In this document: positions 35,345 to 44,061 of the stretch, in pieces
Layout: each line of letters begins with the position of its first letter
Numbering within the stretch: position 1 is the first letter of the stretch
NCBI GenBank assembly: GCA_905479975.1
Contig: CAJQOS010000063.1
Location: forward strand, 1 to 44,082
Origin: an uncultured Puniceicoccaceae bacterium
GTDB lineage: Bacteria > Verrucomicrobiota > Verrucomicrobiia > Opitutales > Coraliomargaritaceae
Length of the DNA: 44,082 nt
Direction: 5' to 3'
Program-made: the position numbers and the translations under genes
Notes under the pieces: generated by a model
Databases searched by the model: none
Told to the model about the DNA's origin: nothing
Seen by the model: the letters and a program-made list of their open reading frames with translations, nothing else

Positions 35345-36628
35345 ATGCAACCACCGAAAAATTTTGTGCCAGAGCCTTTTGAGTATCATCAAGAGGTCGA
35401 AGTGACCGTTGAGAGTTTGACCAATCTTGGGATGGGCGTGGCTCGTGTCGACGGCTGGGTCGTGATGGTGCCGTTCGTGATTCCCGGTGAGCGAGTCAAG
35501 GCACGTATCTACCGTAATTTTCAAAACTATTCCGATGCGGATCTGGTCGAAGTGCTTGAGGCATCACCGGATCGTGTCGAACCGCGTTGCCCGCTTTATC
35601 AAAAATGTGGTGGTTGTCAGTATCAACACATGACCTACGAGCGTCAGCTCAAGGAAAAGACTAAGCATGTCGAAGAGTTGATGCAGAAGCTCGGTGAAAT
35701 CGATCACCCAGTGCAGCTCTCGCACGGTTCGCCGAAGGAATATAATTATCGTTCCAAGATCACGCCGCACTATGAGCGTCCCGGGAAAGATGGTTCGCAG
35801 CCAATTGGATTTTTGCAATATGGCCGCCGTAATCAGATCATTGACGTCGAGCAATGCCCGATTGCCACGGAGGCGATCAATGCCGCTCTGCCGGAAGCAC
35901 GCGATGAGGCACGCCGCTCTGGAGGTAAGAAACGCCGTCAACGTGGCGGCACTATCTTAATGCGTGATGTGATCGAAGGTGTGGTGACTGACCCGCAGGA
36001 GATTGTCTCCGAGCGAGTGGGCAACCATACATTCCAGTTTAAGGCTGGGGAGTTTTTCCAGAACAATCCCTTTATTCTGCCGGAGCTGGTCGAGCACGTG
36101 GCTCGTGAGGCGTCGATGCTGGGGGCACGCTACTTGGTGGATGCGTATTGTGGGGTCGGCTTGTTTGCACTTTCGACGTCGAAATCTTTCGAGCTTTCCG
36201 CAGGCGTTGAGATCAGTGAGCCGGCAGTGCGTTGGGCGCAGGCCAATGCGACGATTTGCAATATTAAGAATGTGCGCTTCGTGATCGGTAAGGCCGAGGC
36301 GATTTTCAATGGGCTGAAGTTTTCGGGCGAAGAAACTGCGGTGGTGATTGATCCGCCGCGCAAAGGCTGCGATGCGAGCTTCCGGCAGCAGTTGATGCAG
36401 TTTCGTCCGCAGCGTATTGTCTATGTTTCCTGCGATCCAGCCACGCAGGCGCGGGATTTGAAGGAGTTTGTCGAAGCAGGCTACGATATCACTTTGATCC
36501 AACCATTCGATCTGTTCCCGCATACGCGCCACATCGAGAATGTGGTGTCCTTGACGCTCTCTTCTCGGCCGCCGCTCGTCGCGACTCCCGAGGCGGAAGA
36601 TGAATTGGAGGGCGAAATTGAAAATTAG
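35345..36628 (+). CDS. 23S rRNA/tRNA uracil-C5 methyltransferase (RlmD/TrmA family)
   Basis: A class I SAM-dependent RNA m5U methyltransferase. TRAM domain (about 12-65: VEVTVESLTNLGMGVARVDG, then VPFVIPGERVKARIYR). An Fe-S cluster set follows in CPLYQKCGGCQYQHM plus Cys in DVEQCPIA. The SAM fold has DAYCGVGLFALS and VIDPPRKGCD, with the catalytic nucleophile Cys in YVSCDPATQARDL and the base Glu in HIENVVSL. I choose ATG 35345 because GGAGG sits 8 bases before it and homologues begin here; the open frame continues 96 bp upstream almost to the divergent gene. A basic insert (RRSGGKKRRQRGG) lies in the middle. RlmD and RlmCD are the nearest characterised types; the target uracil is not deducible. 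Confidence 0.92.
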   Translation: MQPPKNFVPEPFEYHQEVEVTVESLTNLGMGVARVDGWVVMVPFVIPGERVKARIYRNFQNYSDADLVEVLEASPDRVEPRCPLYQKCGGCQYQHMTYERQLKEKTKHVEELMQKLGEIDHPVQLSHGSPKEYNYRSKITPHYERPGKDGSQPIGFLQYGRRNQIIDVEQCPIATEAINAALPEARDEARRSGGKKRRQRGGTILMRDVIEGVVTDPQEIVSERVGNHTFQFKAGEFFQNNPFILPELVEHVAREASMLGARYLVDAYCGVGLFALSTSKSFELSAGVEISEPAVRWAQANATICNIKNVRFVIGKAEAIFNGLKFSGEETAVVIDPPRKGCDASFRQQLMQFRPQRIVYVSCDPATQARDLKEFVEAGYDITLIQPFDLFPHTRHIENVVSLTLSSRPPLVATPEAEDELEGEIEN

Positions 36629-36695
36629 GGGTTGACGCTCCTCTGCACAGGCACATGTTTCTGCCTCTTTTCCTTAAAACCGAATTTATTTTTTT

Positions 36696-36896
<201 letters not shown>

Positions 36897-36936
36897 GTTT
36901 ATCAGTGCGGGTGCCGATGGTGCTTGCTCTTGATTG

Positions 36937-36974
36937 AGTCCCGATCCCGCTTGTGCGTGTCGGGGCTTTTTTTT
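36937..36974 (+). terminator. Rho-independent terminator after rpsU
   Basis: Stem AGTCCCGA/TCGGGGCT (36937-36944 and 36960-36967, one G:U pair) with a 15-base loop, followed by about seven Ts. It lies 28 bp before the next start codon. Confidence 0.85.
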
Positions 36975-37001
36975 GCCTGATTATCTGTTTTTCCCCTCCC
37001 T

Positions 37002-37955
37002 ATGAGTGATATCTTTGATCGTTTATCTCTGTCGACGTGCTGGTGCTCTGCGCGGCATACGGATGGCTATGAAATGGTTGAAGAGATGGTGGGGCTCGGA
37101 TTTAAGCGGATCGAGCTCAGCCACGGCATCCGGATTTCACTGGTGCCAGGGATCTTGACGGCAGTGGAGGAGGGGCTCGTTGAGATTTCATCGGTGCATA
37201 ACTTTTGCCCGCTGCCGAATAGTGTGCAGCACGCCGCTCCGAATTTGTATGAGCCGTCGACCCCAGATAAACGTGAGCTGAGGCTGTGGGATCAATATAC
37301 GAAGCAGACGCTCGATTTTGCAGTGAAAGTGGGAGCCGCTCGCATCGTAATGCACTCGGGCAGCACCTGGTATTTCTTTGGTTCGCCGGAGGCAAAGCTG
37401 GAAAAGTGGATCGAGCAAAAGGAGCTCAAGGCTATCGATTTGTTGCAGAATAAGGAGTTTATGAAGCGCCGCAATCGCGCGATGAAGCGGATTAAAAAGG
37501 CATCGAAGGCTTCGATGCCGCGTATCATCGCGAGCTATGAGCGTGCGATTCCGTGGGCAAAGGAGCGCAATGTGCGTCTGTGCTTAGAAAATCGCGAAGG
37601 GATGGAGGAAATGCCAATCGACGCGAATTATGCCGATTTTCTTCAGGCATTACCCGAGCATGAGCATGTCGGTTACTGGCACGATACTGGCCATGCGCAG
37701 ATTAAGCATCAGCTCGGGCTGCTCGACCATCGCGAGCATTTGACCGCTATGGCCGATCGCCTGACTGGATTTCATTTACATGATGTGTCGGAGTCGGGGC
37801 GCGATCATCAGGTGCCAGGCACGGGCACGATTGATTTTAAGATGATCGCCGAATTCGTGCGCCCCGAGCATACGCTGGTGCTGGAGCTCAGTCCGCGATT
37901 GACGACCGAGCAGGTGCTCGCGTCGCGTCAGTATATCGGCGAGGTGTTGGCTTAA
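37002..37955 (+). CDS. Sugar phosphate isomerase/epimerase-like TIM-barrel protein
   Basis: A 317-residue protein of the xylose isomerase-like TIM-barrel superfamily (AP endonuclease 2 fold). Likely metal ligands are seen in order: SSVHNFCPLP, VMHSGS, LCLENREG, YWHDTGHAQIKHQ, GFHLHDVSESGRDHQVPGTG and LELSPR. Members include isomerases, epimerases and inosose dehydratases; the substrate cannot be inferred. An unusual basic segment (NKEFMKRRNRAMKRIKKASK, about 148-168) is inserted between two barrel elements. It follows the rpsU terminator, so it needs its own promoter in the 28 bp gap or relies on read-through. Confidence 0.87.
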   Translation: MSDIFDRLSLSTCWCSARHTDGYEMVEEMVGLGFKRIELSHGIRISLVPGILTAVEEGLVEISSVHNFCPLPNSVQHAAPNLYEPSTPDKRELRLWDQYTKQTLDFAVKVGAARIVMHSGSTWYFFGSPEAKLEKWIEQKELKAIDLLQNKEFMKRRNRAMKRIKKASKASMPRIIASYERAIPWAKERNVRLCLENREGMEEMPIDANYADFLQALPEHEHVGYWHDTGHAQIKHQLGLLDHREHLTAMADRLTGFHLHDVSESGRDHQVPGTGTIDFKMIAEFVRPEHTLVLELSPRLTTEQVLASRQYIGEVLA

Positions 37956-38110
37956 CAGCCTGCTTCGCACATCCGTTTGGCATCGTTTGGACATGGTGGG
38001 GAGCGTGGGCGCGTTGGCCTGTGGGATTGTGTCAAAATAGCTCGATTTCGTATCCTTTGATTGGTTGTAAGTCGTTGTTGCCGTTGTCGTTGTTTAATTA
38101 TTAGCGTAAT

Positions 38111-38139
38111 TTGACGATCTGGCATTCCGGATGCATTAT
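38111..38139 (+). promoter_or_regulatory. Candidate promoter of the hsp20 pair
   Basis: TTGACG at 38111-38116 and CATTAT at 38134-38139, 17 bp apart, lie about 30 bp before the hsp20 ATG and resemble a sigma70 site. I see no CIRCE inverted repeat and no clear heat-shock sigma motif. The 214 bp gap before the gene otherwise holds nothing I can name. Confidence 0.4.
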
Positions 38140-38169
38140 ATATGTTGAACCTTAACCAAAGGAACATAT

Positions 38170-38601
38170 ATGAAACTCATACGCTACGAATACCCACATG
38201 CACCGGGATCGAGCGCGATTAATCGTCTCTTCGACATGGGAGTGCCCTCATTAGAGCGCTTCGGTGGTCTGTTTGACGATTTATTCAGCCCCGATTCTGG
38301 ATCACATCAGCCCGCAGCCGATCTCTATGAAGATGACTCTAACTTCTATGCACGCTTCGAACTTCCCGGCGTCAAGAAGGATGCCATTGATGTGGAGTTG
38401 GAAAACTCGGTGCTGACAATCAGCAGCAACCAGACCGAGGAAATCGAGGACGTCACGCGAGCTTACTGCTTTCAGCGTTCCGTTTCGGTGCCTGATGGTG
38501 TTGCTCTGGAAAAAGTCTCCGCCAGCTATCAGGACGGTATTCTTACCGTTACGATGCCAATGAACGGAGCCCGGAAACCACATCATATCTCAGTCAAATA
38601 A
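38170..38601 (+). CDS. Hsp20/alpha-crystallin small heat shock protein (first copy)
   Basis: An ATP-independent holdase that keeps unfolding proteins soluble. It has 143 residues: a short N-terminal arm, then the alpha-crystallin domain from about 48 (PAADLYEDDSNFYARFELPG, then VKKDAIDVELENSVLTISSN). The signature GVALEKVSASYQDGILTVTMP follows. The C-terminal tail is KPHHISVK, with I-S-V in place of the usual I-x-I anchor. A good Shine-Dalgarno (AAAGGA) precedes the ATG. A second, different Hsp20 gene follows after 34 bp. The expected role is stress survival; regulation by heat is inferred from the family only. Confidence 0.94.
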   Translation: MKLIRYEYPHAPGSSAINRLFDMGVPSLERFGGLFDDLFSPDSGSHQPAADLYEDDSNFYARFELPGVKKDAIDVELENSVLTISSNQTEEIEDVTRAYCFQRSVSVPDGVALEKVSASYQDGILTVTMPMNGARKPHHISVK

Positions 38602-38635
38602 TCAAAAACGATACAAATTGAAAGGAATTGTTATT

Positions 38636-39016
38636 ATGAGCACTACAGAACTCGAAACAGTCAAAGCACCTGAGCAACAGGCTGAGGTGCACACTTGGCG
38701 TCGACCACGCTATGACGTCTCGGAGAATGACGATGCATTTGACATCAAAGTCAGCCTCCCCGGCGTAGCGCGCGACGGGGTGGATATCTCGGTGGATGGC
38801 GAAAACCTAAGCATCACGGGCACGCGCACGACAGCGCCGCCCGAGGCATGGCGTCCATTGCGCCGAGAACTGCCCGAAGGTGATTACCGTCTCAATCTGC
38901 GCCTGAATGTTCCCATCAAGGAAGGTAAGATCCACGCACGGGTCGAAAACGGCGTCCTTGATCTCATACTGCCGAAAGCAGACGAGGTCAAACCGCGTAA
39001 GATCAAGGTGACCTAA
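38636..39016 (+). CDS. Hsp20/alpha-crystallin small heat shock protein (second copy)
   Basis: 126 residues from the ATG at 38636; the frame extends to a TTG 18 bp upstream, but AAAGGA 9 bases before the ATG fixes the start. The alpha-crystallin domain reads YDVSENDDAFDIKVSLPGVA, then RDGVDISVDGENLSITGTRT, and GKIHARVENGVLDLILPKAD, with the anchor motif KIKVT at the end. The linker is cut down and has a WRPLRRELPEGDYRLNLRL stretch. It is clearly not a recent duplicate of the first copy (low identity), so the two may form hetero-oligomers or have different clients. A terminator follows. Confidence 0.93.
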   Translation: MSTTELETVKAPEQQAEVHTWRRPRYDVSENDDAFDIKVSLPGVARDGVDISVDGENLSITGTRTTAPPEAWRPLRRELPEGDYRLNLRLNVPIKEGKIHARVENGVLDLILPKADEVKPRKIKVT

Positions 39017-39037
39017 GCTGTCAGGTTATCGCGTTTC

Positions 39038-39067
39038 AAAAGGTCGGTGCTTCGCGCCGACCTTTTT
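39038..39067 (+). terminator. Rho-independent terminator after the hsp20 pair
   Basis: Stem GGTCGGTGC/GCGCCGACC (39042-39050 and 39054-39062, one T:G pair) closed by a TTC loop, extended by A:T pairs and followed by TTTTT. It lies 21 bp after the second hsp20 stop. Confidence 0.92.
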
Positions 39068-39255
39068 CATGTATTCTGCCCGATTTGCACTTGCATTGCA
39101 GTGGGCCGCTCGTTTTCCTCTTCGCTTCTCTATTCCAGTGGATTGGAGGAAGCTGCGGCATTACGCCTCAGTTTATTACAGAAAACATCAATCAATAATC
39201 ACACAAGAAACCTTCATTTCTCCCAGAGAATTCTCTCCGGGCTTTGAACAATATC

Positions 39256-40062
<807 letters not shown>

Positions 40063-40118
40063 TCAGTGCCAGAGTGCTTCTCAAATTTTCACAGTATTAA
40101 AAGCTAAAATATAGAAAC

Positions 40119-40712
40119 ATGAGTGTTCAAATTACAGCAAAGATGGTTGGCGAACTGCGCGAAAGCACAGGCGCTGGACTAATGAATTGTAAAAAAGCGT
40201 TGGTCGAAACTGACGGCGACTTCGAAGAGGCAGCAGCGTTGCTTCGTAAAAAGGGTGAGTCCACAGCAGCTAAGAAGGCTGGTCGTGATGCATCCGAAGG
40301 TCTGATCGAGACTTACATCCACCTCGGTGGTAAGGTCGGCGTAATGGTCGAAGTAAACTGCGAAAGCGATTTCGTTGCTAAGACTGATGACTTCAAACAA
40401 CTCGTTCGCGACATCGCGATGCACATCGCTGCGGTTAACCCAGCTTGCGTCTCTCGTGATGACATCGATCCTGCGATCGTGGCCGCAGAGCGTAAGGTTG
40501 CTGAAGGCCAAGCCGAAGGTAAGCCAGAGCAAGCGATCGCTAAGATCGTTGAAGGTAAGCTCAACAAGTTCCTCGCTGAATCTTGCCTACTTGAGCAAGC
40601 CTACGTGAAGAACCCGGATCAAACAGTTCAGGAGCTTCTGACAGCCATGATCGCCAAAATGGGTGAGAACATGGTTGTTAAGCGTTTCGCTCGCTTCCAG
40701 GTCGGCGCTTAA
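40119..40712 (+). CDS. tsf: Translation elongation factor Ts
   Basis: This is the nucleotide exchange factor for EF-Tu. At 197 residues it is the short form, like that of Thermus, lacking the second half-domain of the E. coli protein (283). N-terminal UBA-type domain: MVGELRESTGAGLMNCKKAL, followed by FEEAAALLRKKG. Core: EGLIETYIHLGGKVGVMVEV, NCESDFVAKTDDFKQL. C-terminal part: LLEQAYVKNPDQTVQELL and VVKRFARFQVG. It follows rpsB and is closed by a strong terminator; pyrH and frr are not next to it. Confidence 0.97.
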   Translation: MSVQITAKMVGELRESTGAGLMNCKKALVETDGDFEEAAALLRKKGESTAAKKAGRDASEGLIETYIHLGGKVGVMVEVNCESDFVAKTDDFKQLVRDIAMHIAAVNPACVSRDDIDPAIVAAERKVAEGQAEGKPEQAIAKIVEGKLNKFLAESCLLEQAYVKNPDQTVQELLTAMIAKMGENMVVKRFARFQVGA

Positions 40713-40736
40713 GACGTCTTCGTTTTATAACATTTC

Positions 40737-40773
40737 AAAAAGCCCTTCGTTCTCTGAGCGAAGGGCTTTTTTG
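40737..40773 (+). terminator. Rho-independent terminator after tsf
   Basis: A 9-bp perfect stem AGCCCTTCG/CGAAGGGCT (40741-40749 and 40759-40767) with a 9-base loop, flanked by AAAA and TTTTTT, 24 bp after the stop. Confidence 0.95.
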
Positions 40774-40782
40774 TGTCTAGTA

Positions 40783-40893
40783 GTTGGCTTCCTTTAGGTG
40801 GCCAACCGACTGGGCCGTATGGTGCTGTCTCTTGAGAGCGGGCGACCAGCTAAAGCAAGTCGCCTACTGAAGACAAGCGGCTGGAAGCCGCTT
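40783..40893. repeat. Cluster of three hairpins, REP-like intergenic element
   Basis: In the 190 bp between tsf and the next gene are three successive inverted repeats: GTTGGC/GCCAAC (40783-40788, 40801-40806), GGCGAC/GTCGCC (40841-40846, 40859-40864) and AAGCGGCT/AGCCGCTT with a GGA loop (40875-40893). No open reading frame covers them. The third, an 8-bp stem with a 3-base loop flanked by TCTAGT, looks like dispersed REP-type palindromes. Whether copies exist elsewhere cannot be seen here. Confidence 0.5.
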
Positions 40894-40904
40894 CTAGTGT
40901 TCGC

Positions 40905-41921
40905 TTACGGCACCAGCTTCGCCAGCACGCCTTTCAGCGCAGGACGTATGTGCCGCGCCAGATCTTCGTTCGCATAGGCCACCCAGTTCACGGCACTGGT
41001 AGTATCAAGCGGGCAATTCAACGCACTGCCGTCGGGGTGTTCCACGATGCAGCCAGCCTCTTCGAGAATCAGCGCGCAGCCTACATCGTAGGGGTGAGCG
41101 CTGAGGTTTTCTTCAATGTCCAACACACGAAACGCGATCGGCCGGATGTCCGCAATGAACCGGTCATGGCCGCTGAGGATTTCGTAAAACTGCCCGCCGG
41201 TGGAAATGTATTGGTCGTTGAATACCAGTGGCGTGCCATTGTCGTCACCACCATACAAAGTTTCCCAGAGTTGCTCCTCGATTTGTGCGAGCAGGGTGCA
41301 GCCCGCAGGGAAGAAGCGACAAATTGTGCCGAAGGCGTGGCGCACATCGCTCGCTTCGCTGGGGTGTAACTCGACGGGAGCCTGGCTGAAGTTGTTACGA
41401 ATATCAAAAGCGGTGGTGAGCATCCCGCCGCCGCGTGTCGCGCTGAGTTGATCGGCTCGCCATTGCCGCGTCGTCGGGATTTCTGTCATCGCGCTCACTT
41501 CGATGTCGGCCAGTGTGTTGGCGCTGCCGCGTTGCGGTGCAATGCCCGCGAGTATCCACGCCGAGCGCTTATCATACATGATGCCGCGTGTGCCGTCGAT
41601 CGGATCGATGATGCATTTGAGCACCGTGTCTTCAATTTGAGTGCCCAAGGGGAAGCACAGCGTGTGTGCGTCGTCCAGGCCCTCCATGATGATCTGCACC
41701 GGCCATTCGGCAGGCCAGTTGTCCTCAAACCACTTGAAGATCGCTTGATCGGCAATGGTATCGATCGCGTAGATCACATCAGCTGCGGTCTCTTCGGTGA
41801 TCGCCGCGAGTTGATCGGTCGAGCGGCTAGCGCGCTCCTTCAGGATCGCTTCGAGTGTGAAGCGCTGCAGTGCGCAGAGCGATTGGCGGAGTGTTTCTTT
41901 GTCGGCAGAAGAAAGTGTCAT
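40905..41921 (-). CDS. Inositol monophosphatase family protein
   Basis: A 338-residue member of the Mg2+-dependent Li+-sensitive phosphatase superfamily (SuhB/CysQ/HisN type). The central motif IIDPIDGTRGIMYDKRSAWI gives the D-P-I-D-G-T metal/substrate site. The second motif near the C terminus reads HPYDVGCALILEEAGCIVEHPDG (here given in part), equal to the family's WD-x-AAG variant. The first acidic motif (usually G-E-E) is degenerate: IIMEGLDD. The substrate could be inositol phosphate, PAP or histidinol phosphate; the longer length and divergent motifs prevent a choice. It converges on tsf and is divergent from the mannose-1-phosphate guanylyltransferase gene (98 bp apart). Confidence 0.87.
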   Translation of the reverse strand: MTLSSADKETLRQSLCALQRFTLEAILKERASRSTDQLAAITEETAADVIYAIDTIADQAIFKWFEDNWPAEWPVQIIMEGLDDAHTLCFPLGTQIEDTVLKCIIDPIDGTRGIMYDKRSAWILAGIAPQRGSANTLADIEVSAMTEIPTTRQWRADQLSATRGGGMLTTAFDIRNNFSQAPVELHPSEASDVRHAFGTICRFFPAGCTLLAQIEEQLWETLYGGDDNGTPLVFNDQYISTGGQFYEILSGHDRFIADIRPIAFRVLDIEENLSAHPYDVGCALILEEAGCIVEHPDGSALNCPLDTTSAVNWVAYANEDLARHIRPALKGVLAKLVP

Positions 41922-42019
41922 GGTGGTAGATGTATCGAATGATCACCGTTTGATACAATCATGTTTATTGTCGATGCCTTCTGTCTTGCCATGTCTGCGC
42001 ATCGGGCAAGTTTAGCGCC

Positions 42020-43111
42020 ATGGCAGATAGATATGTAGTGATAATGGCTGGTGGTCGTGGTGAACGTTTTTGGCCTGAGAGCCGATTGGCTTGTCCAAAG
42101 CAGTTGCTGCCGATTGTCGGCGACAAGGCGATGCTGGCGCAGACCATTGACCGCCTCGATGGACTCGTGCCCGCTAAGGATGTCTTTGTGATCACCAATG
42201 CCGAGCAGCGCGCTGCGGTGCTCGAAGTGTGCCCAGAGCTTGATCCTGTCAAAGTGATTGGCGAACCGGTCGGGCGCGATACCGCAGCCGCAGTCGGGCT
42301 GGCGACAATTTTGGTGGCGCGTGAAAATCCGAATGCGTCGTTCGCGATGTTGCCTGCTGATGCGGTGATTCAAGACGCTGCGGGCTTGCGCTCGACTTTG
42401 GAGACTGCGTTTGAAGCGGCCGAGGCAAAGCCCGTGTTGGCGACGGTTGGTATTACTGCTGCGTTTCCTGCGACTGGTTACGGTTATATTCAACAAGGTG
42501 ACTTACTTGGGCAGTTTGCTGAGCGTGACGTGTTTAACGTTAAACGCTTCGTCGAGAAACCGAACTTGGAGACGGCGCAAAGCTACCTCGATTCGGGCGA
42601 CTATTTTTGGAATGCAGGCATGTTTGTCTGGTCGGTTGCGTCGATCACTGCCGAGTTAGAGGCGAATACGCCGTCGCTTTGGACTGCCTTGCAGGCGATT
42701 GACGTCGGTCTCGCGGCAGGCACAGCGATTGATCCATTGCTGGAGAATCACTATCCCAGCCTAGAGAAAATATCGGTCGATTATGCGATCATCGAAAAGG
42801 CAACCAATGTGGTCATGGTTGAATCCGGTTTTGATTGGGACGACGTGGGTGAATGGCCAGCGGTTGAGCGTCATTATCCGGCGGACGACGCGGGCAATGT
42901 GGTGCGCGGTTCGGCGCACCTTCAGGACTCCAGCAACAATATCGTCTTTTCTCGCGACGACGATCATCTCGTCGCGCTGCTGGGCGTGCAGGACTTGATC
43001 GTGGTCAAGACCGATGACGCGACACTCGTATGCCATAAAGATAAGGCGCAGGAGATTAAAGCCTTGGTGCAAGCGATTGGCGCGAAGGAAGCGCTGAAGC
43101 ATTTGATGTAG
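42020..43111 (+). CDS. Mannose-1-phosphate guanylyltransferase
   Basis: It makes GDP-mannose from GTP and mannose-1-phosphate for polysaccharide and glycan synthesis. At 363 residues this is the single-domain type (no phosphomannose isomerase fusion). Nucleotidyltransferase motifs: VIMAGGRGERFWPESR at the N terminus with CPKQLLPI, PVGRDTAAAVGLA, FAMLPADAVI, FVEKPNLETAQSYLDSG, FWNAGMFVW, ISVDYAIIEKA and FDWDDVGEW. GDP-mannose could feed the exopolysaccharide whose export genes lie ~22 kb upstream; this is inference. ruvX follows after 59 bp. Confidence 0.93.
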   Translation: MADRYVVIMAGGRGERFWPESRLACPKQLLPIVGDKAMLAQTIDRLDGLVPAKDVFVITNAEQRAAVLEVCPELDPVKVIGEPVGRDTAAAVGLATILVARENPNASFAMLPADAVIQDAAGLRSTLETAFEAAEAKPVLATVGITAAFPATGYGYIQQGDLLGQFAERDVFNVKRFVEKPNLETAQSYLDSGDYFWNAGMFVWSVASITAELEANTPSLWTALQAIDVGLAAGTAIDPLLENHYPSLEKISVDYAIIEKATNVVMVESGFDWDDVGEWPAVERHYPADDAGNVVRGSAHLQDSSNNIVFSRDDDHLVALLGVQDLIVVKTDDATLVCHKDKAQEIKALVQAIGAKEALKHLM

Positions 43112-43170
43112 TCGCACGTCAGTCATCCTTCATTTGATTCCTAACTCCTACTTATTAATTCCTAATTCTC

Positions 43171-43617
43171 ATGAACTACTTAGGTATAGATTGGGGCGAG
43201 AAGCGGATCGGGCTCGCGCATGCGGACGAGGTCGGCATTGCCGTGCCATTGCCTGCTGCGGTGGCTGCTACTAAAAAGGCACGGCTGCAGCATATCGAAG
43301 CGATGATCAAGCAGCGCCGTATCCACGAGATCGTTTGTGGGTATCCGCTCAACATGGATGGCTCGGTCGGCTTTAAGGCCAAGGAGGTGGACGTGTTTAT
43401 CGGAGAGATTGAGAAGCGCTTTAAATTACCGATCCACCGTGTCGACGAGCGGCTGTCGAGTCACTCAGTCGAGCAGGGCTTGAAGAACCAAAAAAAGAAA
43501 CTCGATCGCCGCAGCGGCGAAATTGATTCCCGTGCGGCCGCTTTGATCCTTCAAGATTTTATCGAAGAGCAAAATCTCAATGCCCCGATTCCGTTTCCGG
43601 AAGAAGAGGGTTTTTGA
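43171..43617 (+). CDS. ruvX: RuvX/YqgF family putative Holliday junction resolvase
   Basis: A 148-residue RNase H-fold protein, essential in many bacteria and linked to pre-16S rRNA 5' processing as well as to Holliday junction resolution. Acidic active-site motifs: LGIDWGEKRIGLAHADEVG near the N terminus, VCGYPLNMDGSVG in the middle, HRVDERLSSHSVEQGL, and the C-terminal IDSRAAALILQDFIE. It begins after a 59 bp gap with the direct repeat ATTCCTAACTC / ATTCCTAATTC and no Shine-Dalgarno. A nested inverted repeat lies 14 bp after its stop. Confidence 0.93.
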   Translation: MNYLGIDWGEKRIGLAHADEVGIAVPLPAAVAATKKARLQHIEAMIKQRRIHEIVCGYPLNMDGSVGFKAKEVDVFIGEIEKRFKLPIHRVDERLSSHSVEQGLKNQKKKLDRRSGEIDSRAAALILQDFIEEQNLNAPIPFPEEEGF

Positions 43618-43630
43618 GTGGTGAGTTGAT

Positions 43631-43688
43631 GTGAAACAGACATTCCTGTCTGTTACCTTAGAGTTACAGACAGGAATGTCTGTTTCAC
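43631..43688. repeat. Nested perfect inverted repeat (REP-like or terminator)
   Basis: Two 23-bp arms (43631-43653 and 43666-43688) are perfect reverse complements around a 12-base loop. Each arm contains its own smaller hairpin: ACAGACA-TTCC-TGTCTGT on the left and ACAGACA-GGAA-TGTCTGT on the right. The element can therefore fold as one long stem or as two adjacent small hairpins. It sits 14 bp after ruvX, where it could act as a terminator without a T run. I recall similar AAACAGACATTCC elements as dispersed repeats in related genomes; copy number cannot be checked here. Confidence 0.8.
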
Positions 43689-43781
43689 TGCGACTGCCGT
43701 CGCTGTGAAAATCGAAAAATTCTCTCAATTCCTGACTTGACCCACTCGTATCGGTGAGGGCATCTTACGCGCTTCGATAAC

Positions 43782-43857
<76 letters not shown>

Positions 43858-43860
43858 GAT

Positions 43861-43883
43861 AAACACTGGGATTGCCAGTGTTT
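43861..43883 (+). terminator. Hairpin downstream of tRNA-Gly
   Basis: A perfect 9-bp stem AAACACTGG/CCAGTGTTT with a 5-base loop begins 5 bp after the tRNA CCA end. It has only TTT at the 3' side, so it may be a terminator or processing hairpin. Confidence 0.5.
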
Positions 43884-43919
43884 GAGGGGCTGAAAGAGAA
43901 TGCCCCAGAAAAAGGCCAG

Positions 43920-43991
43920 TTCGGATAAGTTCGGGCGATTTCGGCTTAGTTCGTAAAAACCCCCTCATTTTGGGCAGACTTTTGGGCAGAC
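43920..43991 (+). repeat. Decamer-phased TTCG repeats and a tandem 12-bp repeat
   Basis: Four units starting TTCG follow one another every 10 bp (43920, 43930, 43940, 43950; three of them TTCGG). Then TTTTGGGCAGAC occurs twice in exact tandem (43968-43979 and 43980-43991). No protein is encoded. Ten-base phasing places all units on one face of the helix, as in protein-binding arrays. The position just past a tRNA 3' end suggests integrase arm-type sites, but this is speculation. Confidence 0.7.
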
Positions 43992-44061
43992 TTTTCATCG
44001 TTCCGGCGTAGCGCGGTTCCAACTAATGCGTAACATCACCCCTGAAACGGAGACTTGCGCC

